Shown here in pieces: positions 35,593-45,164 of a stretch of 64,000 nucleotides of DNA. The number at the start of each line of letters is the position of its first letter. The stretch's first letter is position 1. The notes below the pieces were generated by a model. That model made no database searches, was not told the origin of the DNA, and saw only the letters and a list, made by a program, of their open reading frames with translations. Made by a program: the position numbers and the translations under genes. The stretch is taken from positions 1,036,001-1,100,000 of the forward strand of contig CP124756.1 in NCBI GenBank assembly GCA_029972225.1. The letters run 5' to 3'. This stretch comes from Candidatus Thiothrix putei. GTDB lineage: Bacteria; Pseudomonadota; Gammaproteobacteria; Thiotrichales; Thiotrichaceae.

Positions 35593-36720
35593 ATGACAAT
35601 CCCCGACCCTACCCAACCGCACACTTACCCGCGCCGCATCTTGCTGGCGGTGGCGGCGAATTCCCCGCAAATTGTCACCGAAACCGTTTACGCCCTCACC
35701 CAACACACCCGCCCCGCGTGTATGCCCACCGAAGTACACATTATCACCACCCGCCAAGGTGAACCGTTTGTGCGCCAATTGGTGTGCGGCACACAACCCG
35801 GCTGGCTGGCGAAACTGTGCGCGGATTATGCCCTGCCCGCCCCCGCTTGCGACCCCGCGCACATCCACCTGATCACGGATGCGGCGGGGCAAGCGCTCGA
35901 CGACATTCGCACCCACCGCGACAATACCCACGCCGCCGATTGCATCACCCGTATCGTGCAACAACTGACCGCCGACCCGCACAGCCAACTCACCGTGTCG
36001 CTTTCCGGCGGGCGACGCACCATGACGTTTTACGCTGGCTACGCCCTCTCGCTATTGGGCAGGGCGCAAGACCGCCTCACCCATGTGCTGGTTGATGAGG
36101 AGTATTTTTTTCACCAAGAATTCTTCTACCCACCGCCGCGCAGTGTCTGGGTAGTGCGCGAAGACGGCTCCGGTTTTGATGCCAGCAAGGTGGAAGTGAC
36201 GCTTGCCGACATCCCGTTTGTGCGCCTGCGGGAAGGTTTGCCGCAAGACTTGTTGCAAGGCAGCAGCAGTTTCAGTGACACCATTGCCGCCGCACAACGC
36301 CGTTTCGACCCCGCGCAAGTGCGCCTCGACTGGCAACGCGCCAGCCTCACTTGCGGCGGAATTCCCATCACCATGCCCCCGGTGCAACTCGCGTTTTATG
36401 CGTGGATGTTGCAACGCCGCGTCAACGATTTACCCCCCATCCACTGGACTAGCGCCGAAACCCCCGACCTCGCCAGCCAATTCCTCAGCGTTTACGCCCG
36501 CCTGCACGGGCAAACCGGCAGCTACGAACAGGTGGCGCTGGCGTTGCGCGATGGCATCACCAAAGCGTGGTTTGAGGAACGTAAATCGAATACCCACAAG
36601 GCATTGAAAAAGGCGCTGGGGAACATGGGGGCGGAAACGTATTTGCTCCAGCCACACGGGGCGAAGCCGCGCACCCTGTTTGGGTTGACATTGCCGCTGG
36701 ATGCGGTGGTCTTCAGTTAG
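35593..36720 (+). CDS. CRISPR-associated ring nuclease candidate (NE0113/TIGR02584 family), copy A
   Basis: This 375-residue protein has an N-terminal CARF-like domain (RRILLAVAANSPQIVTETVY; LTVSLSGGRRTMTFYAGYAL) that matches the NE0113 family, which includes ring nucleases that degrade cyclic oligoadenylates. A helical C-terminal half follows. It is paralogous to the gene at 54644-55807, with the same motif order. It stands 1.7 kb upstream of cas10, separated by an IS630-type element. Its codon use is richer in GC third positions than the csm genes. A cyclic-nucleotide role is inferred from family membership. Confidence 0.75.
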   Translation: MTIPDPTQPHTYPRRILLAVAANSPQIVTETVYALTQHTRPACMPTEVHIITTRQGEPFVRQLVCGTQPGWLAKLCADYALPAPACDPAHIHLITDAAGQALDDIRTHRDNTHAADCITRIVQQLTADPHSQLTVSLSGGRRTMTFYAGYALSLLGRAQDRLTHVLVDEEYFFHQEFFYPPPRSVWVVREDGSGFDASKVEVTLADIPFVRLREGLPQDLLQGSSSFSDTIAAAQRRFDPAQVRLDWQRASLTCGGIPITMPPVQLAFYAWMLQRRVNDLPPIHWTSAETPDLASQFLSVYARLHGQTGSYEQVALALRDGITKAWFEERKSNTHKALKKALGNMGAETYLLQPHGAKPRTLFGLTLPLDAVVFS

Positions 36721-36786
36721 GCATCAGCCTGCCTTGTCAAGTGTGACGGTCATCACCGTATCCGATACATTGTTCAGTAATATACC

Positions 36787-37296
36787 TTACAGCGTCAAGA
36801 CCTGAACATTTTTAAAGGTTTGAAAATTTGTTGTCATCAACTGGGTCAGTTCTTTCTTGTGATCGGTATCCAGCTTGTCGAGACAGTTGGTGATGGCCGC
36901 CTTGAAAGCGGGAAACTTATCATAGTATTTCGAGTACAAGCATTTTTTCTTGACGAACTTCCACAACCGTTCAATCAGATTGAGGTTGGGTGAATAGGTC
37001 GGTAAAAATAATAGTTCAATATTGAGCCTTTTCGCACAGGCAAACACGGCTTCACAGCGTTGATACTTGGCATTATCCAAGACCAAAGTGATCGGTATTT
37101 TGAGTGCTAACGCTGCAATTTTTTCCAATAATTCACACACGCTGTTAGCGTTGATATAGGAGTCGTTAGTGATCGTGATGAGTTGTAGCGTTATCGCATT
37201 GAGTGCGCCCAATACGTTGTAGCGTTGTCGACCACAGGGGGCTTTGATGAATACGCGGGAAAATGACCACAAAAACCCCAGAAACGGTGCTAACAC
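36787..37296 (-). CDS. IS630-family transposase, second reading frame (DDE catalytic part)
   Basis: This 169-residue frame contains ITLVLDNAKYQRCEAVF (second Asp) and SPNLNLIERLWKFVKKK (Glu), with 34 residues between Asp and Glu, which is the D34E spacing of IS630. It is reached by the -1 frameshift at the T7 run described for the first frame; its own ATG at 37296 lies just past that run. Confidence 0.75.
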   Translation of the reverse strand: MLAPFLGFLWSFSRVFIKAPCGRQRYNVLGALNAITLQLITITNDSYINANSVCELLEKIAALALKIPITLVLDNAKYQRCEAVFACAKRLNIELLFLPTYSPNLNLIERLWKFVKKKCLYSKYYDKFPAFKAAITNCLDKLDTDHKKELTQLMTTNFQTFKNVQVLTL

Positions 37297-37835
37297 GAAG
37301 TGGGCGGCATCGACAAAAAAAGGGCGCGTTTGCCCTCCTTAGCCTCCTGAATGCGCGGTTTTAGTTCATTTTCCAGGAACTTTTCTTGTGCTTCCACATC
37401 AGCTTTGGCGGGTATCATCCCCACTTTATGGATGTCCATCCCTATTTTCTTCATAAAGACACGTACCCTGTCCTCACTGCGTTTGATGCCTGTCAGCTCC
37501 TCAATCTTAGCGGCTGCCGCCTTGCTGGTTGCGGGGGGATATTCACGAAAATAGGCTTCAATCTTGTCTTTATATGCCATCAAATCACTCTGTGGTTTAT
37601 TGAATCGTATTTCTTTAAGAGCTTCTAAACCGTTAGGTTGTAGGTAGGCGTTTAGGTAGGCAAGCAGCGTGGCTTCTGTAATCCTTTCCAATCGTTTGAT
37701 TTCCTTATGCGTCAACTGTTGGGATTTCAGGTACAGCACGGACATTTTCTTACGGACTCTGGGATGAGGATGGCGCTCCTTCCAGTAGAACAGCTCCGCT
37801 ATCTCATCCTCAGTGAAAGTGATTTTTAATGTCAT
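37290..37835 (-). CDS. IS630-family transposase, first reading frame (helix-turn-helix part)
   Basis: This 181-residue frame carries a DNA-binding N-terminal half (KRLERITEATLLAYLNAYLQ) and a linker. It ends in frame just after a T7 run (37315-37321 on the plus strand as A7). A -1 shift there would read GKRALFFVDAAHF, restoring the first catalytic Asp of the DDE domain, and continue into the next frame. The slippery run makes programmed frameshifting more likely than mutation. Confidence 0.75.
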   Translation of the reverse strand: MTLKITFTEDEIAELFYWKERHPHPRVRKKMSVLYLKSQQLTHKEIKRLERITEATLLAYLNAYLQPNGLEALKEIRFNKPQSDLMAYKDKIEAYFREYPPATSKAAAAKIEELTGIKRSEDRVRVFMKKIGMDIHKVGMIPAKADVEAQEKFLENELKPRIQEAKEGKRALFLSMPPTSC

Positions 37836-37962
37836 ACATTACTCATGGCTGCTTTTGTTACCAGTCATCTAACCATATTTCCCTGATCAAAAAAACTATT
37901 TTATGGCACGGACTGGTATAATTCAAGGATGTCTTGCGTCGGGCAAACTTCGGGGGCTGGTC

Positions 37963-38292
37963 ATGGATATTCTCACTTCCTTATTTTTCCTGTTACTGGG
38001 GGCAGCGGTAGGGTCGTGGTTTGGGCATAAAAGTGGCTATAAAGACGGGCTGAGCAAGGGCAAAGCCGATGGTGTCAAAGAGGGTATGAAAGAATACCTG
38101 CGCAAGGAACTGATCGAATCCAAGATATTGGGTGGCACTTATAACGCCGACGCACTGGGCAAAGCCCGTGAAGAACTCCAGAAAGCCCTGATACCCCAAG
38201 CCAGTAAAAAAAAGGAAAAATCGTCGTGGCTGGCATTTTTCATTGTGGCTGTGGTGCTGGTGTGGGCAGTGGGAACTGTGCTGAAGGGCTGA
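37963..38292 (+). CDS. Small membrane protein with two terminal helices
   Basis: From the ATG at 37963 (109 residues) it has an N-terminal membrane helix (DILTSLFFLLLGAAVGSWFG), a charged Lys/Glu-rich central region and a C-terminal membrane helix (FFIVAVVLVWAVGTVL). It lies about 100 bp ahead of cas10 on the same strand. Unrecognised; it might belong to the CRISPR transcript or be unrelated cargo. The first 24 codons upstream (from 37903) lack a good ribosome site. Confidence 0.55.
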   Translation: MDILTSLFFLLLGAAVGSWFGHKSGYKDGLSKGKADGVKEGMKEYLRKELIESKILGGTYNADALGKAREELQKALIPQASKKKEKSSWLAFFIVAVVLVWAVGTVLKG

Positions 38293-38395
38293 TTCGGCAC
38301 GGGTGGATTTGACAAGCTTGTCAGTGATGACAGGTGGGGCTGTTTAGTTAATACTCAGAAGCATAAATTTATTGCATCAATCAAAAGGGGCTGAT

Positions 38396-41047
38396 ATGCC
38401 AGATAAGCACTTGTTGAATGCATCCAGCCGGGTTGCATTAGCGGCATTTTTGCATGACTTGGGGAAGTTTGCAGAACGGGCGCGTATCGAAGAAGCCTAT
38501 CAAAAAGACACGGATGGCAACCAGCGCCGCGACTTGAATGTGCAGCTTTATTGCCCGAAGTATAACGAACGGCATACCCACATCCATGCAGCTTACACCG
38601 CCATTGGTTTTGATCTGCTGGAACACCACATGCCCGATTTGGTCGGGGATGACATGACACCGTTCAAACCGTGGAAAGACCGGGATGCGGATGATTCGCT
38701 GATCAATGCAGCGGCAATGCACCACAAGCCGGGGACATTCCTGCAATGGGTGATTGCCACGGCGGATCGGGTGGCTTCGGGTTTTGAGCGCGAGAAGTTT
38801 GAGGACTACAACAAACTTGCCGATGATGAAAAAGCCAAACTCAATCACTACACCACCCGCCAGTTAACCCTATTGGAACAAATCCGGCTGGATGGCAAAG
38901 CAGCAGAAAAACTGAATTACCGTTATGCGTTGCAAGCGTTGACGGTTGATAGCCTGTTCCCGCAGAAAAAAGAACAGTGTGAACCCGAAGGTAACAACGC
39001 TAAGGCACAGGCAGAATACAAGGCATTATGGCAAGGTTTCCGCGAAGCATTGGCCAAGATTCCTGAGGCTCACCGCAAAAATCTACCGTTATGGTTAGAC
39101 CATTTCGATACGCTTTGGCAGGTGTACGCCCATGCCATCCCAGCGGCTACCGTGTCACCGATGAATCAGAGTATCAAGGCGGATGTGTCGCTGTATGACC
39201 ATTCCAAAACCACCGCAGCGTTGGCAGTGGCTTTGTGGCGTTACCATCAGGAAACCGGGCAGGAAACGGGCGAACTGAAAGATTGGGATACCAACAAATT
39301 CCTGCTGATACAGGGTGATTTTTTCGGTATTCAAGACTTCATCTTTGCCAGTGGCGGCGAAACTCGCAAACGGGCGGCAAAGCTGTTGCGTGGGCGTTCA
39401 TTCTATGTGTCCTTGCTGATGGAATGTGCCGCGCTCAAGATTATGGATGCGCTGGATTTACCCTCCACCAGCCAAGTGACCAATGCAGCGGGTAAATTCC
39501 TGATCGTTGCGCCGAATACGCCAGACACCATCCAAAAACTCGAAAAGGTGCAACACGAACTGAATCAGTGGTTCATTGACCATACCTTCGGGCAATCGGG
39601 CGTAGGGTTGGCGTGGTTGCCTGCCGCGTGCAATGACTTTACCCAAGGCAAATTCAGCGACTTGATGACGAGGCTGTTTAAGCAACTGGAAAAAGTAAAG
39701 CTGCGCCGTTTTGATTTGTGTGCTGCTCAAGCGCCTATGGTGTTTGATGGGTTCTTGGATGCGTTCGATAACAATAAAACCGTGTGTGCGGTTGACGGGC
39801 GTTCGCCCGGTGTCGTGGCGTTGGAAGATAAATGGATTAGCCGTCTTGCTGCCGATCAAATCAAGGTGGGTGAGTATTTGACGAAGTTTGAGAGGCTGCT
39901 ATTAACCTGTGAATCTATTGGTACACGCACAAGCCTAACGTTGCCCATTTTTGGCTTCCACGTCAGCTTTACAGGTGATGAAGACAAAAGCGGCAAGTTT
40001 GGGCAATTAGCGCGAGAGGGCAAATTGTTACGGGTTGTTGATTTCTCTCTGCCAGTGGCAGCGGATAAAGTGCTGTGGAATGGCTATGCACGTCGCGCCA
40101 TCAACGCATGGATTCCAACAGCAACAGAAAAGGATTTACTCGAAGATCAAGCAGGCAAATACCAAGACGTAGAGGAAAAACTTGCAGTCTTAGAAACCAA
40201 AACCCTGAATCATCTGGCATGTGATGATCGAATGCTGGATGAAAAAGGCGATTGGATTGGCATCAGTGCCTTGATGACCTTGAAAGGTGACGTGGACAAC
40301 CTCGGCATCATTTTTCAACGCGGCATCGGTGCGCCCAGCTTCGCAAAAATGGCGGCATTATCGCGCCAGATGAATGCGTTTTTCTCTATCTGGTTGCCGT
40401 ATTTGTGCCAGAAAGAATTCCCGAACACTTACACCGTGTTTGCAGGTGGGGATGACTTTTTCCTCATCGGGCCGTGGCGTTCCACCATGAAACTGGTGCA
40501 ACGGATGCAGGTGGAATTCAAGCGCTATGTCGGTGAAAACCCCGATGTGCATTTCTCGGCGGGGCTTTCCATCACCAAACCGGGCTTGCCAATCAATTAT
40601 CTGGCGGATATGGCTGAAGCCGCTTTAGAAGCAGGCAAGAAACATAATCCAGAGAAAAAAGACATTCCACCCAAAAATGCGGTGACGTGTTTTGGTCATC
40701 CCGCAAGCTGGGAACATTTCAATGATCTGCTGGAATGTGCCGAGCAACTGAATGTCATGCGCAAGGATTTTGACTTGAGTACCGGCTACCTATACGGGCT
40801 GCTAAATCTTACCAGTCTTGCCGAAGATCGCAGCAAACCAGAAAACGCCGTTTGGCATTCACGCTTTGCCTACCGCACTTACCGAATGCTGGAAACCCGC
40901 CGTCGGGATGGACGCAAGCTGGATGAAACCGAGCGCAGACGTTTACAAGCCGAATTGAGTCTGGCAATCGCCAATCAGGGCATCGAAAAACACAAGGGTA
41001 ACTACCGCATCGCTTTGTTTACCCACATCTATCAACATCGGAGATAA
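38396..41047 (+). CDS. csm1: Type III-A CRISPR large subunit Cas10/Csm1
   Basis: From the ATG at 38396 it is 883 residues. The N-terminal HD nuclease motif is at His20-Asp21 (AAFLHDLGKF). The Palm domain has the cyclase motif GGDD at about 684-687 (FAGGDDFFLIG), followed by SAGLSITKPGLPI. Both motifs are intact, so single-stranded DNase and cyclic-oligoadenylate synthesis are expected on target RNA binding. It is the first gene of the csm operon, with csm2 6 bp downstream. Confidence 0.95.
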   Translation: MPDKHLLNASSRVALAAFLHDLGKFAERARIEEAYQKDTDGNQRRDLNVQLYCPKYNERHTHIHAAYTAIGFDLLEHHMPDLVGDDMTPFKPWKDRDADDSLINAAAMHHKPGTFLQWVIATADRVASGFEREKFEDYNKLADDEKAKLNHYTTRQLTLLEQIRLDGKAAEKLNYRYALQALTVDSLFPQKKEQCEPEGNNAKAQAEYKALWQGFREALAKIPEAHRKNLPLWLDHFDTLWQVYAHAIPAATVSPMNQSIKADVSLYDHSKTTAALAVALWRYHQETGQETGELKDWDTNKFLLIQGDFFGIQDFIFASGGETRKRAAKLLRGRSFYVSLLMECAALKIMDALDLPSTSQVTNAAGKFLIVAPNTPDTIQKLEKVQHELNQWFIDHTFGQSGVGLAWLPAACNDFTQGKFSDLMTRLFKQLEKVKLRRFDLCAAQAPMVFDGFLDAFDNNKTVCAVDGRSPGVVALEDKWISRLAADQIKVGEYLTKFERLLLTCESIGTRTSLTLPIFGFHVSFTGDEDKSGKFGQLAREGKLLRVVDFSLPVAADKVLWNGYARRAINAWIPTATEKDLLEDQAGKYQDVEEKLAVLETKTLNHLACDDRMLDEKGDWIGISALMTLKGDVDNLGIIFQRGIGAPSFAKMAALSRQMNAFFSIWLPYLCQKEFPNTYTVFAGGDDFFLIGPWRSTMKLVQRMQVEFKRYVGENPDVHFSAGLSITKPGLPINYLADMAEAALEAGKKHNPEKKDIPPKNAVTCFGHPASWEHFNDLLECAEQLNVMRKDFDLSTGYLYGLLNLTSLAEDRSKPENAVWHSRFAYRTYRMLETRRRDGRKLDETERRRLQAELSLAIANQGIEKHKGNYRIALFTHIYQHRR

Positions 41048-41052
41048 GTTGC

Positions 41053-41505
41053 ATGAGCGGATATAAAAATGATCGGCGGAATACCGGCTGGGATGAACCC
41101 AAGCCAACGCTGGAAACTTCAAGCATCAAGTTCACTCCAGAACCTAATACATCATCAATTAATCCAGAATTGTTCAACAGCATTGCCTTGAACACGGCAA
41201 AAACGTTGGCGGCAACTGGGCGTGAACAGAACAAGTCCACGCAAATCCGGCGTTTCTACGATGAATTGCTGATGTGGGAAGCCAAGGTTACGCAGAACCC
41301 GGAAAAGTTTGGCGAATACCTGCCCTTCATCCGCATGTTGAATGCCAAAGCCGCGTATGCGGAAGGACGCAAGCATGTGGATAATAACTTTACCGCCTTC
41401 ATGCAGCACTGCCTGCAACAAGTGACGGATGATAAGACACTACGCACCTTCAAGCTGTTTTTTGAAGCGATGCTGGGCTTTTACAAACTGAAAAAGAAAG
41501 ACTGA
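41053..41505 (+). CDS. csm2: Type III-A small subunit Csm2
   Basis: This 150-residue, charged, all-helical protein contains STQIRRFYDELLMWEAKV and EYLPFIRMLNAKAAYAEGRK, the typical Csm2 (Cas11-like) pattern. Csm2 lines the crRNA-target duplex alongside Csm3. It is 5 bp from cas10 and 12 bp from csm3. Confidence 0.85.
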   Translation: MSGYKNDRRNTGWDEPKPTLETSSIKFTPEPNTSSINPELFNSIALNTAKTLAATGREQNKSTQIRRFYDELLMWEAKVTQNPEKFGEYLPFIRMLNAKAAYAEGRKHVDNNFTAFMQHCLQQVTDDKTLRTFKLFFEAMLGFYKLKKKD

Positions 41506-41517
41506 CGGAGAACCGAC

Positions 41518-42234
41518 ATGCAATTGACCAATATCCAACTTCTGCAAGGCAAAATCCGCCTGTTGACTGGCTTGCACATCGGCGCAGGCAGCGAAGAAAT
41601 GCACATCGGTGGCACGGATAATCCCGTCATCAAGAATCCGTTGACTGGGCAACCGTATATTCCCGGCTCTAGTTTGAAAGGCAAAATGCGCAGCTTGCTG
41701 GAATGGCAACTGGGTGTGGTTGGCTTGACTGAAGGCAAACCGCTGAGCTTCAAACACATCAGCAAGACTCCGAATCAGGCAGCCGCCAAGCAATTGCTAA
41801 AGCTGTTCGGCGGTTCACCCGATCCGTCCAATGACGACAAGCTGATCACCGAAATCGGCCCCACTCGCTTGGCATTCTGGGATTGCTCACTGAATCAGGA
41901 TTGGGTAAAGCGTGAAGTATCCGACAAAAACCGCTTGTTCACTGAGACCAAAATGGAAAACATGATCGACCGTATTCAAGGTGTGGCACAACACCCGCGC
42001 AATACCGAACGTGTTCCAGCCGGTGCGGAATTCGATTTCAAACTGACCTTGCGCGTACACGATGGCGAAGACCTGAGCGATATGCTGTTCCAAGGTTTGA
42101 AGCTGATCGAACTGACGGGCTTGGGTGGTTCATTGTCACGCGGTTACGGCAAAATTGAATTCGTTGACCTCAAGCTGGGCAATACCGACGTGCAAGCCAA
42201 ACTGGATGCCGTCACTTTCGGTGAGGCGGCCTGA
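41518..42234 (+). CDS. csm3: Type III-A backbone subunit Csm3 (Cas7 group)
   Basis: This 238-residue RAMP protein has LLTGLHIGAGSEEMHIGG then TDNPVIKNPLTGQPYIPGSS. The Asp (about residue 34) corresponds to the RNA-cleaving residue in Csm3, so target RNA cutting at 6-nt intervals should be possible. The C-terminal glycine-rich loop GLGGSLSRGYGKIEF is intact. Confidence 0.94.
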   Translation: MQLTNIQLLQGKIRLLTGLHIGAGSEEMHIGGTDNPVIKNPLTGQPYIPGSSLKGKMRSLLEWQLGVVGLTEGKPLSFKHISKTPNQAAAKQLLKLFGGSPDPSNDDKLITEIGPTRLAFWDCSLNQDWVKREVSDKNRLFTETKMENMIDRIQGVAQHPRNTERVPAGAEFDFKLTLRVHDGEDLSDMLFQGLKLIELTGLGGSLSRGYGKIEFVDLKLGNTDVQAKLDAVTFGEAA

Positions 42235-42235
42235 T

Positions 42236-43168
42236 ATGCAAACCCTGACCCTGACATTACGCCCGCTGTCAGCCTTTGGCACATTGCCGCTGGGTGACAC
42301 GCTGTTCGGGCAGTTGTGCTGGTTATTGCGGGACGGCACGGGCGAAGGCAAGTTGACAGAATTGCTGGACGGTTACACGACTAGCAAGCCGTTTGCGGTG
42401 GTATCTGATGCCTTGCCACACGGTTATGTACCACGCCCGAATGTACCGCTGTATTTCTTCCAGCAAGTCAAAGATGCCGACCGTAAAGCCGTAAAAAAGC
42501 AGGCATGGCTACCTTTGAACGCACTCGATAAACCTTTTGCCGACTGGTTGTCAGTGTGTGAAGCCAAGGATTTCATTGAAGAACACCTTCAGCAACACAA
42601 CAGCATAAGCCGTTTAACGGGAACAACCGGGGACGGTTTTGCCCCCTACGCCTTAGATCAACACTGGTATAAAGCAGATACCTTGCTGGATGTGCATGTG
42701 GTGTTCGATGAGAGCAAATTAACGGCTGAAACCCTCAAGCAACTTTTCGAGCAAATGGGAAATGTGGGTTTCGGGCGTGATGCCAGTGTTGGTTTGGGCA
42801 AATTTGAAGTGCAGGCAACGACCACTCAAGCCATGCCAGCCAATCCAAACGCTAATGCGGTGCTGACGCTTGCCCCCAGTGCGCCGCAAGGTTTGAACTT
42901 TGATGCAGCCAATAGCTATTACCAGCTTTTCACCCGTTTTGGTCGGCACGGTGGGCAGGCGGCACAAGCGGGCAAACCGTTCAAAACCCCCGTATTACTG
43001 GCAAAAACAGGCGCAGTATTCAGTTCCACACAATTCAGTGCAACGACTACGTTTATCGGGAAAGGGCTAGGTGGGAACGGGCAATTATCCAAACAGATTC
43101 CTGAAACGGTGCAACAAGGCTACGCGCCCGTCATTCCGATTCACTTTGAGCCGGTGGAGCAAGCATGA
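42236..43168 (+). CDS. csm4: Type III-A subunit Csm4 (Cas5 group)
   Basis: From the ATG at 42236 it is 310 residues. It starts LTLRPLSAFGTLPLGDTLFG, a RAMP strand typical of Csm4, which holds the crRNA 5' handle and contacts Cas10. The Gly-rich loop MGNVGFGRDASVGLGKFEV is present near residue 175. It directly follows csm3 and overlaps csm5 by ATGA. Confidence 0.9.
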   Translation: MQTLTLTLRPLSAFGTLPLGDTLFGQLCWLLRDGTGEGKLTELLDGYTTSKPFAVVSDALPHGYVPRPNVPLYFFQQVKDADRKAVKKQAWLPLNALDKPFADWLSVCEAKDFIEEHLQQHNSISRLTGTTGDGFAPYALDQHWYKADTLLDVHVVFDESKLTAETLKQLFEQMGNVGFGRDASVGLGKFEVQATTTQAMPANPNANAVLTLAPSAPQGLNFDAANSYYQLFTRFGRHGGQAAQAGKPFKTPVLLAKTGAVFSSTQFSATTTFIGKGLGGNGQLSKQIPETVQQGYAPVIPIHFEPVEQA

Positions 43169-44733
43169 AAACCAATACAATGGAAAGCGTCACCCTGCAC
43201 ATCACACCGTTATCACCTGTGCATGTGGGGATTGGCGAAGACTACGAACCCACCAACTACGTGATGGAAGAGGAAGCACTGTTTGCGTTTGACAGCGATG
43301 TCGCCAACCGCGTTTTGACCGAACGGCAACGTAAAGACCTGCTGGAGATGGTGAGCAAACCGACGCGCCGCGCCGAAGACATGATCAAGCAGGTACAGGA
43401 TTTCTTCTACAACAACCGCAAACCATTGGCGGCTGCATCCAGCCATTTCCTGCCTGTCAGTGCTGGCGTGTTTGATTTGTACCAGAAGCGTGTTGGGCAA
43501 AGTGCCAATCGTGAAAGCGGTGGCAAAAGCGTGGTCAACAAGCTCGCTATCCAGCGCACCTTTTTCAACCCGTATAGCCAGCATCCCATTATTCCCGGTA
43601 GCAGTATCAAAGGCGCAATCCGCACCGCCTTATTGGATGATGCAAATGATGGTCAGGGTTTGTCAGAAGAAGTGCATCGTTTAAAACCAACTCAGCGAAA
43701 TCAGGCATTACAAAAAGAGTTGTTCAAAGGCAGTTTTGCCACTGACCCAATGCGGCTAATTAGCTTGGGCGATGCGAATTACCAGACCCCAACACTCTTT
43801 GGTAGTGAAATCCGTTTTGCTGTTGACCGGAAGAAAAAAGAAGTCGTCAAAGACGGGCAAATTGTGCAATCACAAGCAGAAGCCCAAAACCTTTACCAGC
43901 TTCTGGAATGTTTACCAGCATTACGCTACCGCAGTTTTGGTGGCACATTGAGCGTACAAGACCTGCAAGGCATGACAGGTAAAGGCACACCAGCCAAGGA
44001 ATTACGCTGGACGGTGCAAGACATTGCCGCTGCTTGCAATTACTTCTATCACAGGCGTTTCGTCGCTGAAATGAAAGTCTTACGGGAACGCCGCTATCTG
44101 CACCCTGACTGGGAAAAACTTGCCGAAGCCATTAGCAGTGGCGTGATTTTCCAGAAAATGAAGGCTGGCAAAGCCTTTTTGCTACGAGTTGGGCGACATA
44201 GCGGGGCTGAATCCGTCACTATCGAAGGTGTCCGTAACATCAAAATCCTGCAAGGCAAAGGTCAACAACCCAAATACGAACCCGAAGCGAAAACCGTATG
44301 GTTGGCAGCCAACACGGAAAAAGATCGTGGTGGGATGTTGCCTTTCGGTTGGGTATTGGTGGAACTGGACGATGCACCCGATGCTGAACTGCAAGCCTTG
44401 CTGAAACCTTGGCAGGACAAAGACCAGCAGCGGCAAGAACAATTGCAGCAAGCCAGCGGCAAACACAGTGCAGCATTACAGGCACAACAAGCCGCGATTA
44501 TTGCCGAATCCGAACCTGAAATCTGGGCTGGCGCACGGATCAAATTCAACCGTGCTAATGGCACATTGACGGTTGAGAAAAGCGGTAAAACGGTCAATGC
44601 ACTCAAGCCAAAAGGCGAAGAACTGCTGAATACCCTACCTGCTCCCGTCAAACAAAAAGTGATGAGCAATCAGTTTGTGAAAGTGAATGCTTACGTTCAG
44701 GACAAAGAGTTAATGAAAGTTGAATCGGTATAG
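43165..44733 (+). CDS. csm5: Type III-A subunit Csm5 (Cas7 group)
   Basis: This 522-residue RAMP protein has HITPLSPVHVGIGEDYEPTN at the start and PIIPGSSIKGAIRTALLDD. It caps the Csm3 filament at the crRNA 3' end. At 522 residues it is longer than most Csm5 proteins (about 350-400). The extra part is a charged, Gln-rich stretch around residues 410-445 (DKDQQRQEQLQQASGKHSA) and a C-terminal domain. Confidence 0.9.
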   Translation: MKTNTMESVTLHITPLSPVHVGIGEDYEPTNYVMEEEALFAFDSDVANRVLTERQRKDLLEMVSKPTRRAEDMIKQVQDFFYNNRKPLAAASSHFLPVSAGVFDLYQKRVGQSANRESGGKSVVNKLAIQRTFFNPYSQHPIIPGSSIKGAIRTALLDDANDGQGLSEEVHRLKPTQRNQALQKELFKGSFATDPMRLISLGDANYQTPTLFGSEIRFAVDRKKKEVVKDGQIVQSQAEAQNLYQLLECLPALRYRSFGGTLSVQDLQGMTGKGTPAKELRWTVQDIAAACNYFYHRRFVAEMKVLRERRYLHPDWEKLAEAISSGVIFQKMKAGKAFLLRVGRHSGAESVTIEGVRNIKILQGKGQQPKYEPEAKTVWLAANTEKDRGGMLPFGWVLVELDDAPDAELQALLKPWQDKDQQRQEQLQQASGKHSAALQAQQAAIIAESEPEIWAGARIKFNRANGTLTVEKSGKTVNALKPKGEELLNTLPAPVKQKVMSNQFVKVNAYVQDKELMKVESV

Positions 44734-44771
44734 GGCTTTACACACCCCGTACCTAACGGCATGATATTCAG

Positions 44772-45137
44772 ATGAAAACCCTGAACATCCACCTCAACCA
44801 CCCCGCCGAACGTGCCCTAGCCACCTTCGGCGCAACCCTGCAAGCCCTCGAAGCAGGTCAAGCCGTCGCGCCCCATTTCAGCATCGGCTTTGAAACCGTA
44901 CCGCAGTTCGCCAAGGTCTTCACGCCCAAACGCTGGGAGTTGATCAGTGAACTCAAGAAACTCGGCGCAGTTTCCATCTACGAGCTGGCAAAGCGGCTGG
45001 ATCGGCATTACCGCAATATGCATCAGGATGTCGCTCTACTCAGCGAATGGCTGGTGATCGAGAAAGACGAACACGGCAAGGTCTTTGTGCCTTGGGATGA
45101 GATTGATGTGCGCTTGCCGCTTGCTGCCGCTGCCTGA
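44772..45137 (+). CDS. HVO_A0114-like winged-helix DNA-binding protein
   Basis: This 121-residue protein carries a winged helix-turn-helix: FTPKRWELISELKKLGAVSI, then YELAKRLDRHYRNMHQDVAL. This resembles the HVO_A0114 family, often found near toxin-antitoxin or defence genes. It lies 38 bp after csm5 and 27 bp before the csx1-type gene, on the same strand. It may regulate the CRISPR operon or the effector RNase; this is inference from context. Confidence 0.7.
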   Translation: MKTLNIHLNHPAERALATFGATLQALEAGQAVAPHFSIGFETVPQFAKVFTPKRWELISELKKLGAVSIYELAKRLDRHYRNMHQDVALLSEWLVIEKDEHGKVFVPWDEIDVRLPLAAAA

Positions 45138-45164
45138 CAACCAACGATATAAAGGATAAAACCC

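Larger units (their letters stand above)
36773..37848. mobile_element. IS630-family insertion sequence (boundaries tentative)
   Basis: A 1.05-kb transposase region on the reverse strand is split by a T7 frameshift site. Short imperfect inverted repeats containing AGTAAT(A/G)TA flank it, but the ends and TA target duplication could not be confirmed. It separates the ring-nuclease gene from the csm operon. Confidence 0.55.
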
